Positions 29,474-37,089 of a stretch of 61,141 bases of DNA are shown here, one piece after another; positions within the stretch are counted from its first letter, which is position 1, and each line of letters opens with the position of its first letter. The stretch comes from Deltaproteobacteria bacterium (GTDB lineage Bacteria; Myxococcota_A; UBA9042): NCBI GenBank assembly GCA_016875335.1, contig VGRO01000011.1, positions 1 through 61,141 on the forward strand, given 5' to 3'. A model generated the notes under the pieces. It saw only the letters and a program-made list of their open reading frames with translations. It was not told where the DNA came from and searched no databases. The position numbers and the translations under genes were made by a program.

Positions 29474-30322
29474 TCACGCGTCCGCTGCGCGCAACATCGC
29501 TTCGCCCATGCGGATGGGCGACGGCACCGCAAGCGCTGGACGCAAATCGCGGCGCTGCATCACCAGCACCACGGTCGAGCCCATTTCGAACACGCCGAAT
29601 TCGTCGCCGCGCTCGGTGGCCAACAGCGGCGCACAAGGCCGCAGCCCCGACCCCGGATGCCCTTCGTTGCACGCAAGGTCGGTGAACGCGACGCGCATGT
29701 GCCCGACGCAGGTTGCCCCGACCATGACCAGCGCTGCCGGGCCGAACTCGGTTTCGCAGTGGCCGACGATGCGCTCGTTGCGGGCGAAAAGGCCGTGCAC
29801 GTGGCGCAGGCCCATCTGGTTGACGGGATACAGCGCGCCAGGCAGGTACCGCCAACGTGCCACAGTGCCCCTCCAGGGTGTGTGGACGCGGTGGTAGTTG
29901 TTGGGCGCGAGGTACACGACGGCATAACAGCCGTTGCGGTAGGGGTCAGCGTCGTCGCTGCCGCCGAGCAGCGCGTCGAGGGTGTATTCGACGCCCTTGG
30001 CCTGGATGAGGGTGCTCGACTCCAAGGTGCCAAACGCGCTCAGCACGCCGTCCGCCGGCGACGGCAACACGTCGGCTGCCTGTTCCACCGGGCGTGCGCC
30101 CGCCTTGAGCTTGCGGGTGAAGAACGCTTGGAAGGTGTCGAACGACTCGATGGGCTCCGCGGCCTCGTCCAGGTCCACCTTGTAGGCCCGGGCAAACGTG
30201 CGGATGGCCGCCTTGAGGATGGGCTTGGGCGCACGCGCGCCGACCAGCTTGCCCATCGTCTGCGAAACCTGGGGCGTGGCCAACAAATCCAGCCACTTGG
30301 GCGGCGGTGGGGTCATTGCCAT
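29474..30322 (-). CDS. psd: Phosphatidylserine decarboxylase proenzyme
   Basis: Psd converts phosphatidylserine to phosphatidylethanolamine at the inner membrane and self-cleaves to form a pyruvoyl cofactor. The 282-residue protein contains LPSPADGVLSAFG, NNYHRVHTPWRG, ARNERIVGHCET and the processing site as EMGSTVVLV. The self-cleaved Ser is that of GST; the usual LGST has Met instead of Leu here. GAGGAA lies before the ATG at 30322; a second in-frame ATG is 6 bases downstream. It lies between a PfkB kinase and an exonuclease gene in one minus-strand run. Confidence 0.93.
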   Translation of the reverse strand: MAMTPPPPKWLDLLATPQVSQTMGKLVGARAPKPILKAAIRTFARAYKVDLDEAAEPIESFDTFQAFFTRKLKAGARPVEQAADVLPSPADGVLSAFGTLESSTLIQAKGVEYTLDALLGGSDDADPYRNGCYAVVYLAPNNYHRVHTPWRGTVARWRYLPGALYPVNQMGLRHVHGLFARNERIVGHCETEFGPAALVMVGATCVGHMRVAFTDLACNEGHPGSGLRPCAPLLATERGDEFGVFEMGSTVVLVMQRRDLRPALAVPSPIRMGEAMLRAADA

Positions 30323-30371
30323 CGTGTTCCTCGATCTGCCGCGTGCACCCTGAACGAACGCGGCGCCCAGT

Positions 30372-31331
30372 TCAAGCGACGCCCACGGCAACGGGGCGAA
30401 CCTGATTGCGCAAGCGCGACCACTCGACTGTAGCGGGCAGCAGGTTGGCGACGAGCGCGTCGTAGCGGACGGCGAGATCGTCGATGGTCAACGTTTCGAG
30501 CCGGTCCACGCTGAAGCCCTGTACGGCGAAGCTGGCCGTCAACGTACCGACCACGACGGCTGCTTGCAGCGTGCGGGTGTCGATGTGCGGCTGCGATGCA
30601 ACGTACCCCATGAAGCCACCGGCAAAGCTGTCGCCCGCGCCCGTCGGGTCCACAACGTCGTCGAGCATCACCGCGGGCATCTGCTGGGCCTTGCCTTCAC
30701 AGAACAGGACCGCACCGTGCTCGCCGCGCTTGATGATCACGGTACGCGGGCCCATGGCGTGGATGCGGCGGGCGGCGAGGCTCAGGTTGCCGACTCCAGA
30801 AAGCGCATAGGCTTCCTCGTCGTTGACGAACACGCAGTCCACGCGGCGCAACACCCGCTCCAGGCTCGGTCGTTCGCCAGCGATCCAGAAATTCATGGTG
30901 TCCAGCGCCACGAAGCGCGGGCGGTTGCACTGGTCGAGCACCGACAGTTGCAAGTCGGGGTGGATGTTGGCCAAGAACACGCAGTCGGCGACCGCGCCCG
31001 CTGGGCCGATGCGTGGGTTGAAGTTGGAGAAGACGTTGAGTTCGGTGAAAAGCGTCGTGCGCGTCTCGAAGTGCTGGCTGTACACGCCCCCCCAACGAAA
31101 CGTCTGGCCGGGCACCTGTTCGATCCCGGTGATGTCGACGCCACGCTGGTGCAGGCGCTCGAGGTCGCTTTGCCGGAAGTCGTCGCCGACCACTGCGACG
31201 ATGTGGGTGCGCGCCCACAGGGAGCTGGCGAGCGCAAAGAAGGTGGCCGAACCGCCGAGTGCGCGGTCGACGCTGCCGTGGGCGGTCTGCACCGAGTCGT
31301 ACGCCACCGAGCCGACAACGAGCAGGTTCAT
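30372..31331 (-). CDS. PfkB-family carbohydrate/nucleoside kinase
   Basis: The 319-residue kinase shows GSVAYDSVQT and the ALGGSATFFALA substrate loop at the N-terminus, and the PfkB signature DPTGAGDSFAGGFMGY, in which the Asp of GAGD is the catalytic base. It lies 19 bases downstream of mtnP, so a role in salvage of adenosine or methylthioribose-type sugars is possible, but the substrate cannot be read from sequence. GGAAGGA precedes the ATG. Confidence 0.88.
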   Translation of the reverse strand: MNLLVVGSVAYDSVQTAHGSVDRALGGSATFFALASSLWARTHIVAVVGDDFRQSDLERLHQRGVDITGIEQVPGQTFRWGGVYSQHFETRTTLFTELNVFSNFNPRIGPAGAVADCVFLANIHPDLQLSVLDQCNRPRFVALDTMNFWIAGERPSLERVLRRVDCVFVNDEEAYALSGVGNLSLAARRIHAMGPRTVIIKRGEHGAVLFCEGKAQQMPAVMLDDVVDPTGAGDSFAGGFMGYVASQPHIDTRTLQAAVVVGTLTASFAVQGFSVDRLETLTIDDLAVRYDALVANLLPATVEWSRLRNQVRPVAVGVA

Positions 31332-31350
31332 GGTGTCCTTCCGTGGGCGG

Positions 31351-32256
31351 TCAGGCCGGTCCGAGGTACTTGTCGAGGAAAAGGGCCAGGCGGGTGCGCG
31401 CCTCGCCTGGGATGAGGTCCGGGCGCGTCATCACCGCAAAGCGCAGGGCATCCAGCGCCGCGTCCGGGCCGCGGGGGGGCGCCTCGGCAACCGCACGCAC
31501 CACCTTTTGGGCGTTGGCGACGTTGGCCTTGAGCACCGCGATGACCTGATCCACGCTCACCGCGTCGTGGCCGTCGTGCCAGCAATCGTAGTCGGTGGCC
31601 AGAGCCAGCGTGGCGTAGGGGATCTCGGCCTCGCGCGCCAGCCGCGCCTCGGGGAGGTTGGTCATGCCGATGACGGCCACGTTGGGCCACGTCCGGTAGG
31701 TCAGCGATTCGGCGCGCGTCGAGAACTGGGGGCCCTCGATGCACACATACGCACCGCCGACGTGGTGGCGCAGGCCCAGGCGCGCACAGGCTTGCTCGAG
31801 CGCCGCACAGACCCTGCGACTGACCGGGTCCGAGAAACCGACGTGGGCCACGCAGCCGCGGTCGAAGAACGTACGCGGCCGCGACACGGTGCGATCGATG
31901 AATTGGTCGACGATCACCAAATCGCCGGGCGCGATGTCTTCGCGCATCGAACCTACGGCGGACACCGAGACGATGTCCGTGACGCCCACTTTCTTGAGCG
32001 CCCACAGGTTGGCGCGGTAGTTGATTTCGCTCGGCGTATGGCGGTGGCCGCGGCCGTGGCGGGGCAAAAAGAAAAGCTGTGTCTCGCCGACCCAGCCTTC
32101 GATGAGGGCGTCGCTCGGCGGCCCGAATGGCGTGTCGAGCGCGTGTTCGCGCACACCTGACAGGCCGGGCATGTCGTACAGGCCGCTGCCGCCCAGGACC
32201 CCCAGAACGGCGCGGGGCTGGCCGGCGGGGTCAGCGGTGGCGGAGGACTGTGTCAC
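31351..32256 (-). CDS. mtnP: S-methyl-5'-thioadenosine phosphorylase
   Basis: MtnP splits methylthioadenosine with phosphate into adenine and methylthioribose 1-phosphate, the first step of the methionine salvage pathway. The 301-residue protein has GVLGGSGLYDM, FLPRHGRGHRHTPSEINYRAN (shown as PRHGRGHRHTPSE), SAVGSM, the purine-site CIEGPQFSTRAES and the Asp motif DYDCWH. Start is a GTG; no ATG lies closer and no strong ribosome site is visible. A PfkB kinase follows immediately. Confidence 0.92.
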   Translation of the reverse strand: MTQSSATADPAGQPRAVLGVLGGSGLYDMPGLSGVREHALDTPFGPPSDALIEGWVGETQLFFLPRHGRGHRHTPSEINYRANLWALKKVGVTDIVSVSAVGSMREDIAPGDLVIVDQFIDRTVSRPRTFFDRGCVAHVGFSDPVSRRVCAALEQACARLGLRHHVGGAYVCIEGPQFSTRAESLTYRTWPNVAVIGMTNLPEARLAREAEIPYATLALATDYDCWHDGHDAVSVDQVIAVLKANVANAQKVVRAVAEAPPRGPDAALDALRFAVMTRPDLIPGEARTRLALFLDKYLGPA

Positions 32257-32313
32257 GGAGGCGGACCTGGCAGGGACGTGGGGAGGGCGGGCGGTGGCGG
32301 CAAGGTCCGACCA

Positions 32314-32778
32314 TCAGGTTGGCGCGGCTTCGCTCAGCGGACCCTCGCCTGCGCCCTCGGCGAGTTTGCGGGTCACGAAGGCTTCGATGCGGCCGCGGTC
32401 GACCTCGCGCAGATTGAGGAAGCGGATGGCGAGGCCATGGGCGAATCCCCGGGTGCGGCGGGCCCCGATGACTTCGCCGCGCACGGCAATCATCGCCTCC
32501 TCATCGGGCAGCGCAAACTCGAGGTCGATGTACTTGCGCTCCAAGGCGTTGCGCAGCGAGTAGCTGTGGCTCTCGATGAAAATGCCCGTGGACGACAGGT
32601 TGGTGGCCGGGTGGACGAAAAGGCGCTCTCCGTCGCGCTCTTGCACGAACAGGTCCACGGCGGCGCGATGGGCGTTGCGGCGTTCGACCTGTCCTTCGAG
32701 CAGTCCGCTCGGCCCGCGGCTGGGCCGCGGTCCCGCGAGGGCTGGGCCGCCGGAAGGATTGGCTTGGGCGTCGGTCAT
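32314..32778 (-). CDS. PilZ-domain protein (probable c-di-GMP receptor)
   Basis: A 154-residue protein with a single PilZ domain: RRNAHRAAVDL (the R-x3-R motif region) and NLSSTGIFIES (D/NxSxxG). These are the two c-di-GMP contact motifs, with Asn in place of Asp, so binding is probable but not certain. The N-terminal 25 residues are Gly/Pro-rich. GGAGG precedes the ATG. It stands between mtnP and allB with gaps of 57 and 135 bases; no functional link is apparent. Confidence 0.88.
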   Translation of the reverse strand: MTDAQANPSGGPALAGPRPSRGPSGLLEGQVERRNAHRAAVDLFVQERDGERLFVHPATNLSSTGIFIESHSYSLRNALERKYIDLEFALPDEEAMIAVRGEVIGARRTRGFAHGLAIRFLNLREVDRGRIEAFVTRKLAEGAGEGPLSEAAPT

Positions 32779-32913
32779 GGCCGCCTCCACCGCGACACGG
32801 CCGCGGTCTTTTTTGGGGCGCAGCACGGTACGCGCATCGAATGGGGCTGTCAATAGGCAGCTTGGAGCGCGGGCGAGGAACGCGGCCTGGCGCAATAAGA
32901 CGTTGATTCTTTG

Positions 32914-34257
32914 TCACTTCTGTGCCGCGGGCACGAACGACCCGCGGGAAGTGCCAAAGCCCTTGCCGCGCTGCCACGCGATGCCGCCCCGCACCCAGGT
33001 TTGCAGGACGACACCGCGCAGCACCCGACCGTCGTAGGGCGTGAGCTTATGCTTGTGGTGCAGGGCGGCTGCCGCGATCGTCGCCTCGGCTTCGGGGTCC
33101 CAGACGACGAGATCGGCGTCAAACCCCTCGGCAATGCGGCCTTTTCGATGGTCGAGGCCGGCGAGCCGCGCGGTGTTCTCCGCATTCCAGCGGCTGAGGT
33201 CTGCTACGCCGAATCCGCGCAGCGAAGCCTCTGTCCATAAGGCGGTCAGCCCGAGTTGCAAGCCGGCGATGCCACCCCAGGCAGCCATGAAATCGCCGAC
33301 TTCGGTGCGCTTGAGTTGCGGCGTGCACGGGGAGTGGTCCGACACGACCAGCGCGAGCACTCCGTCGCGCAGCCCCTGCCACAGCGCCTCGCGGTTTGCG
33401 CGGTCGCGGATCGGCGGTGCGCACTTGAAACACGTCGCCCCGGCCGGCACTTCCTCGGCGCAGAACGTCAGGTAGTGCAAACAGGTTTCGGCAGAGATGC
33501 GCACGCCTTCGGCTTGGGCATGCGCCAGCATCGGCAGCGCGCGCGCAGTGGACAGGTGCACGATGTGAGCCGCCGCGCGGTGCTTGCGGCACAGTTCGAT
33601 GACCATCGAGATGGCCTCGATCTCAGCCTCATCAGGGCGCGACCGCAAATAGGTCGCGTAGTCGCGCACGTCGCCGCCCGCCGCCGCCCTTTCCGCGGCC
33701 TCCAGGGGACCTGGAGCTTCGGCGTGCACCAGCAGCACCAGACCGAGATCCCGCATGACCGGCAGAGCCTCTTCGAGGTCGGCGCGCGCAACGTGCGGAA
33801 ATTCGTCGACGCCGCTCGGGCACGTGAAACACTTGGCCCCGCCGCAACCGAACGCGCGCAACCCCGCGAGTTCAGCGACATTGCCAGGAACCACGCCGCC
33901 CCAAAAGCCCGCGTCGACCTGCAACTGCCTTTGCAGCGCCGCGCGCTTCTGCTCTGCCGCCGCTCGCGACACGGTGGCGGGAATGCAGTTGAGCGGCATG
34001 TCGACCACGGTGGTGATGCCGCCCGCCGCGGCCGCCTGGGTCGCGCTGGCAAAGCCCTCCCACTCCGTGCGGCCCGGCTCGTTGATGTGCACGTGGCAGT
34101 CGACGACGCCAGGCGACAAGACCAGGTTCCCGAGATCGAGGGTCTCGCCGGCCCGGGAACCGTGCGGCGCCACTTCGACGACCCGTTCGCCGTGGACCAC
34201 GACGTCCGCCGCCGCCACCCTGCCTTCGGACACCACTCTGGTGCTGCGGAAAATCAT
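32914..34257 (-). CDS. allB: Allantoinase
   Basis: The 447-residue amidohydrolase matches allantoinase, which opens the hydantoin ring of allantoin to allantoate. Visible are VDCHVHINEPGRTEWEGF (metal His residues), GGITTVVDMPLNCIPATV, the carboxylated-Lys region GAKCFTCPSG, HIVHLSTARA and SDHSPC. The matching EPGRTEWEGF segment favours allantoinase over dihydroorotase or hydantoinase. The ATG at 34257 is only 1-2 bases from a G7 run in a repeat element; that run may also act as ribosome site. puuD lies upstream on the same strand, supporting a purine-degradation role. Confidence 0.9.
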   Translation of the reverse strand: MIFRSTRVVSEGRVAAADVVVHGERVVEVAPHGSRAGETLDLGNLVLSPGVVDCHVHINEPGRTEWEGFASATQAAAAGGITTVVDMPLNCIPATVSRAAAEQKRAALQRQLQVDAGFWGGVVPGNVAELAGLRAFGCGGAKCFTCPSGVDEFPHVARADLEEALPVMRDLGLVLLVHAEAPGPLEAAERAAAGGDVRDYATYLRSRPDEAEIEAISMVIELCRKHRAAAHIVHLSTARALPMLAHAQAEGVRISAETCLHYLTFCAEEVPAGATCFKCAPPIRDRANREALWQGLRDGVLALVVSDHSPCTPQLKRTEVGDFMAAWGGIAGLQLGLTALWTEASLRGFGVADLSRWNAENTARLAGLDHRKGRIAEGFDADLVVWDPEAEATIAAAALHHKHKLTPYDGRVLRGVVLQTWVRGGIAWQRGKGFGTSRGSFVPAAQK

Positions 34258-34258
34258 A

Positions 34259-34285
34259 CCCCCCCTTTGTTCAGATCCATGATCT
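34259..34285. repeat. C7-TGTTCA element copy adjoining allB start
   Basis: Seven C at 34259-34265, then TTTGTTCAGATCCATGATC. On the minus strand this reads GATCTGAACAAA-G7 and ends 1 base before the allB ATG. It belongs to the same family as the array at 18.05-18.53 kb. Confidence 0.85.
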
Positions 34286-34387
34286 GCATTGAAAACCTCC
34301 ATGGCCGTGGACGGCAACCCTGCGGATCCCGCCATCGCCGACAAGGGGGCGGACACGGGCCGGACGGAAGTCGGACACAGCCCCTCG

Positions 34388-34430
34388 GACGATCCCCCCC
34401 ATTGTTCAGACAGTTGAAATCGTTGACAAA
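34388..34430 (-). promoter_or_regulatory. C7 element with promoter-like boxes upstream of allB
   Basis: On the minus strand this element reads TTGTCA (34429-34424), 17 bases, AACAAT (34406-34401), then seven G and ATCGTCC. TTGTCA-N17-AACAAT is a good match in spacing to a sigma-70 promoter (-35 five of six, -10 four of six). A start near the G run would give allB a leader of about 140 bases. It fills most of the 184-bp gap to puuD. The match is by eye. Confidence 0.5.
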
Positions 34431-34441
34431 TGCTGGCGGAA

Positions 34442-35983
34442 CTAGGGCGCGGCCATCCCGCGCAACAGCTTGACCAGCTCAGCCACCACCGCCGCCTGGC
34501 CGGCGAGGTCCGGGTTGGGGGGCATCGCGGAGTTTTTGCCAATGGCCGTGCCACCTTGCACGACGGCCTTGGTCACGAGCGCGTCGTCGACGCTCGCCTG
34601 CCAGGCCTTGTCGGCGAAATCGCGGGGCTTGACTGGCAGGCCCTGCGCAGCGGGTCCGTCTCCTCGACCGGTGGCGCCGTGGCACGAAACGCAGCGTTGG
34701 GCATACAAAGCCTTGGCTTGTTCGGCGGGCGACCCTTGGGCCGGTGGCGCGGCGGAGGCGGCCGGCTGCGGGGCCAGCGCCTTGTCGTAATCGCCAGCCC
34801 GTGCGCCCTTGGCAAACCACGCACCGAGTTGGTCGCGCTCGGCGTCGGTCATGCCGGTCTGGTTGGCGAGCGGCATGGTGCGGGTCGAGACGGCGCGGGC
34901 AAAGATGCGCGGCGCGTGGCGCTGAACGGCTTCTGCGGTATCCAGGGCGACGCCGTTGGGGGGAACCGGGAATGCGGGATTGGCCGGCCGTTGAGCATGG
35001 CAGGAACTGCAGCGGGCCTGCACGATTTCCCAAGCGCGCGCGAACGGCACGTCTGGAGCATCTGCGTATTTTTCGGCGCTTGCATCCGCGGCAGGGGCGG
35101 TCAGGCCGACGATGCCACCCAGACTGACCACGGTGGCGGCGATGAGCGCCGGGTGCGATTTGCCCTTGAAGTTCATCAGGTACTTGAGTCCGCCACCGAA
35201 TACCAGCAGGCACGCCAGGACGATCCAGGCATGGTCGTTGCCGTATAGCGATGGAAAGTGGTTGCTGATCATGGTCAGCAGCACGGGCAGGGTGATGTAG
35301 TGGTTGTGCGTTGAGCGCGTCTTGGCCTTGGCGCCGAACGAGATGTCCACGGGCCGGCCGGCGAGCGTGTCCGCCAACATGCGCTTCTGGCCGGGGATGA
35401 TGCGGAAAAACACGTTGCCCGACATACACGTCGCCATCATCGCGCCGACGTGGATGAAGGCCCCGCGCGGGCTGAACACTTGCAAAAGCCCGAACCCAGC
35501 GCCGACCACGAGCGCCGCGCACACGACCGCCAGGACGACGGGCACATGGCCGAGCGCCTCACACAGCCGGTCGTACACCACCCAACCTGCGACCAGCAGG
35601 CCGAGCGACAGCCCGACCCCCTGCCAGGGCGTCACCTGCAACACGTTCGGGTCGATGAGCAGCGCTGCGTTGCCCATGTAGTAGACGACCACCAGAAGGG
35701 TGAAGCCGGACATCCAGGTGGTGTACGACTCCCACATGAACCAATGCAGCGTTGGCGGCAGTTCTTCTTGGCTCAGGGACCTGCGCTTGACCAGTTGGTA
35801 GAAGCCGCCACCGTGGGTCATGTGCATCTCGCCAAGTACGTCGCCCTTGTGCGGCTCGCGCGGCGGTTCGAGGCTCTTGTCCAGGAACATGAACAGAAAC
35901 GAGTCGCCAATCCACATGATGGCGGCGACCACGTGCACCAGGCGCACGCAGATGTTGAGCCATTCTTGCAGTTGGGCTTCCAA
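34442..35983 (-). CDS. puuD: PuuD-like membrane urate hydroxylase with two cytochrome c domains
   Basis: PuuD-type proteins oxidise urate to 5-hydroxyisourate at the membrane, passing electrons to a cytochrome c domain. The 513-residue protein opens with LVHVVAAIMWIGDSF and carries about eight membrane helices through residue 315. Conserved pieces include GGGFYQLVKRRS, LHWFMWESYTTWMSG, GAMMATCMSGNVFFRIIPGQK and STHNHYITLPVL. Two c-type domains follow, with CSSCH (about residue 333) and CVSCH (about 440). Known PuuD proteins have one. Each has a nearby Met (STRTMP, NSAMPP) as probable sixth ligand. allB follows after a 184-base gap, so urate and allantoin degradation are probably linked. Confidence 0.88.
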   Translation of the reverse strand: MEAQLQEWLNICVRLVHVVAAIMWIGDSFLFMFLDKSLEPPREPHKGDVLGEMHMTHGGGFYQLVKRRSLSQEELPPTLHWFMWESYTTWMSGFTLLVVVYYMGNAALLIDPNVLQVTPWQGVGLSLGLLVAGWVVYDRLCEALGHVPVVLAVVCAALVVGAGFGLLQVFSPRGAFIHVGAMMATCMSGNVFFRIIPGQKRMLADTLAGRPVDISFGAKAKTRSTHNHYITLPVLLTMISNHFPSLYGNDHAWIVLACLLVFGGGLKYLMNFKGKSHPALIAATVVSLGGIVGLTAPAADASAEKYADAPDVPFARAWEIVQARCSSCHAQRPANPAFPVPPNGVALDTAEAVQRHAPRIFARAVSTRTMPLANQTGMTDAERDQLGAWFAKGARAGDYDKALAPQPAASAAPPAQGSPAEQAKALYAQRCVSCHGATGRGDGPAAQGLPVKPRDFADKAWQASVDDALVTKAVVQGGTAIGKNSAMPPNPDLAGQAAVVAELVKLLRGMAAP

Positions 35984-36004
35984 TCGGTACCTCGGCTGTC
36001 GCGG

Positions 36005-37006
36005 TCAGGCGTTCGGTCGCTGTTTGAGTTCGGCCGCGATGGCGCGAAAGAACGGCGCGGCGATGACCAAGCGCACTATTGCCCCGCAGAAGATGTACAG
36101 CGTACTGAATGCGTCGACCACGGCGGCCGGGTCGCGGCCATCTTGCACGAACGGCGCGTAGAAGCTGCGCATCAACACCTGGGTGCTTCCGACACCCGAC
36201 ACGCTGATGGGCAGCGTGCCGACCACGGTGACGATCGGCATGGCCACGCACAACCTGCCGAAATCAGGAACCATCCCAAAGAACTGCACCAGCCACCACA
36301 CCGAAAACGTGTACAGCCCGAGCAGGCCGGCGCGCAACGCTACGCCCTCCAGCATGCGCAGTGGCTTGAGCGCCGCCAGTGGCCGAAGCGGGGCCCACGC
36401 GCGCAGTTTGCGCAGCATGGCGACGTCGATGTCGGACTGCAGCACCAAAACGCTCGCCAGCGCGCCGGTGAACACGATCACCGCGACGACCTTGAGGAAC
36501 ACCTGCAACTCGGGATGCGGCCCAAAGAACTCGGGCGCCAGCCACACGCCGACCATCGACATCGCGGTCACCGTCAGGATGTCCATCATGCTTAGCAGGG
36601 CCAGCGCGCCTGCCGCCTGCAGGAAGGGGACCTGCTTGCGCCGGGCCAGCAAGAACGCCATGCCCAACGCTGCGGCGTGGTAGTTGAGCATGTTGATGAG
36701 GTACGACGCGGCCTTGAGCGGAAGCAACTCGCGCAAACGGTCAGCGCCAGTCTGGCCTTGGTCCCCCAGCGTGCGGCGCACCAGCCACAACAGGCACAGG
36801 CTGTCGTACACCCACACGACGGCGGAGATCGCTGACAGCGCCAGCACGAACGGCAGGAGCTGCGCCTGCTGCATCGCCGCCCACATCTTGGGCCAGTTGG
36901 TGGTGGCCGCGAACAATCCAACGAGCAGGGCGGCGCCAGCCCACGGCACCAGCGCACGGATGCGATCGCGGCGTGTCGATGCGGGTGCTTGTTCTCGGTC
37001 GGCCAT
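36005..37006 (-). CDS. Flippase-like integral membrane protein (LPG synthase TM / UPF0104)
   Basis: The 333-residue protein has about eight hydrophobic segments and the family motif VVGTLPISVSGVGSTQVLM around residue 265. This is the transmembrane domain of lysylphosphatidylglycerol synthases, found alone in many putative lipid transporters or flippases. No aminoacyl-transferase domain is present, so LPG synthesis is unlikely and the substrate lipid is unknown. It is directly upstream of puuD, 21 bases away, but no functional tie is evident. Confidence 0.85.
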   Translation of the reverse strand: MADREQAPASTRRDRIRALVPWAGAALLVGLFAATTNWPKMWAAMQQAQLLPFVLALSAISAVVWVYDSLCLLWLVRRTLGDQGQTGADRLRELLPLKAASYLINMLNYHAAALGMAFLLARRKQVPFLQAAGALALLSMMDILTVTAMSMVGVWLAPEFFGPHPELQVFLKVVAVIVFTGALASVLVLQSDIDVAMLRKLRAWAPLRPLAALKPLRMLEGVALRAGLLGLYTFSVWWLVQFFGMVPDFGRLCVAMPIVTVVGTLPISVSGVGSTQVLMRSFYAPFVQDGRDPAAVVDAFSTLYIFCGAIVRLVIAAPFFRAIAAELKQRPNA

Positions 37007-37089
37007 GGCCCTGCGCGCCGGGTGGGGCCGGCAGTCTAGCGCGCAACGGCCCGGGTTGGCGAGCAGGCAGGATTCTCCATGCCTTCCAC

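Noticed and set aside
34442..34554. Extending allB upstream to 34554
   Set aside because: The extra N-terminal residues are encoded by the repeat elements and the intergenic gap; the allantoinase family begins at the ATG at 34257.
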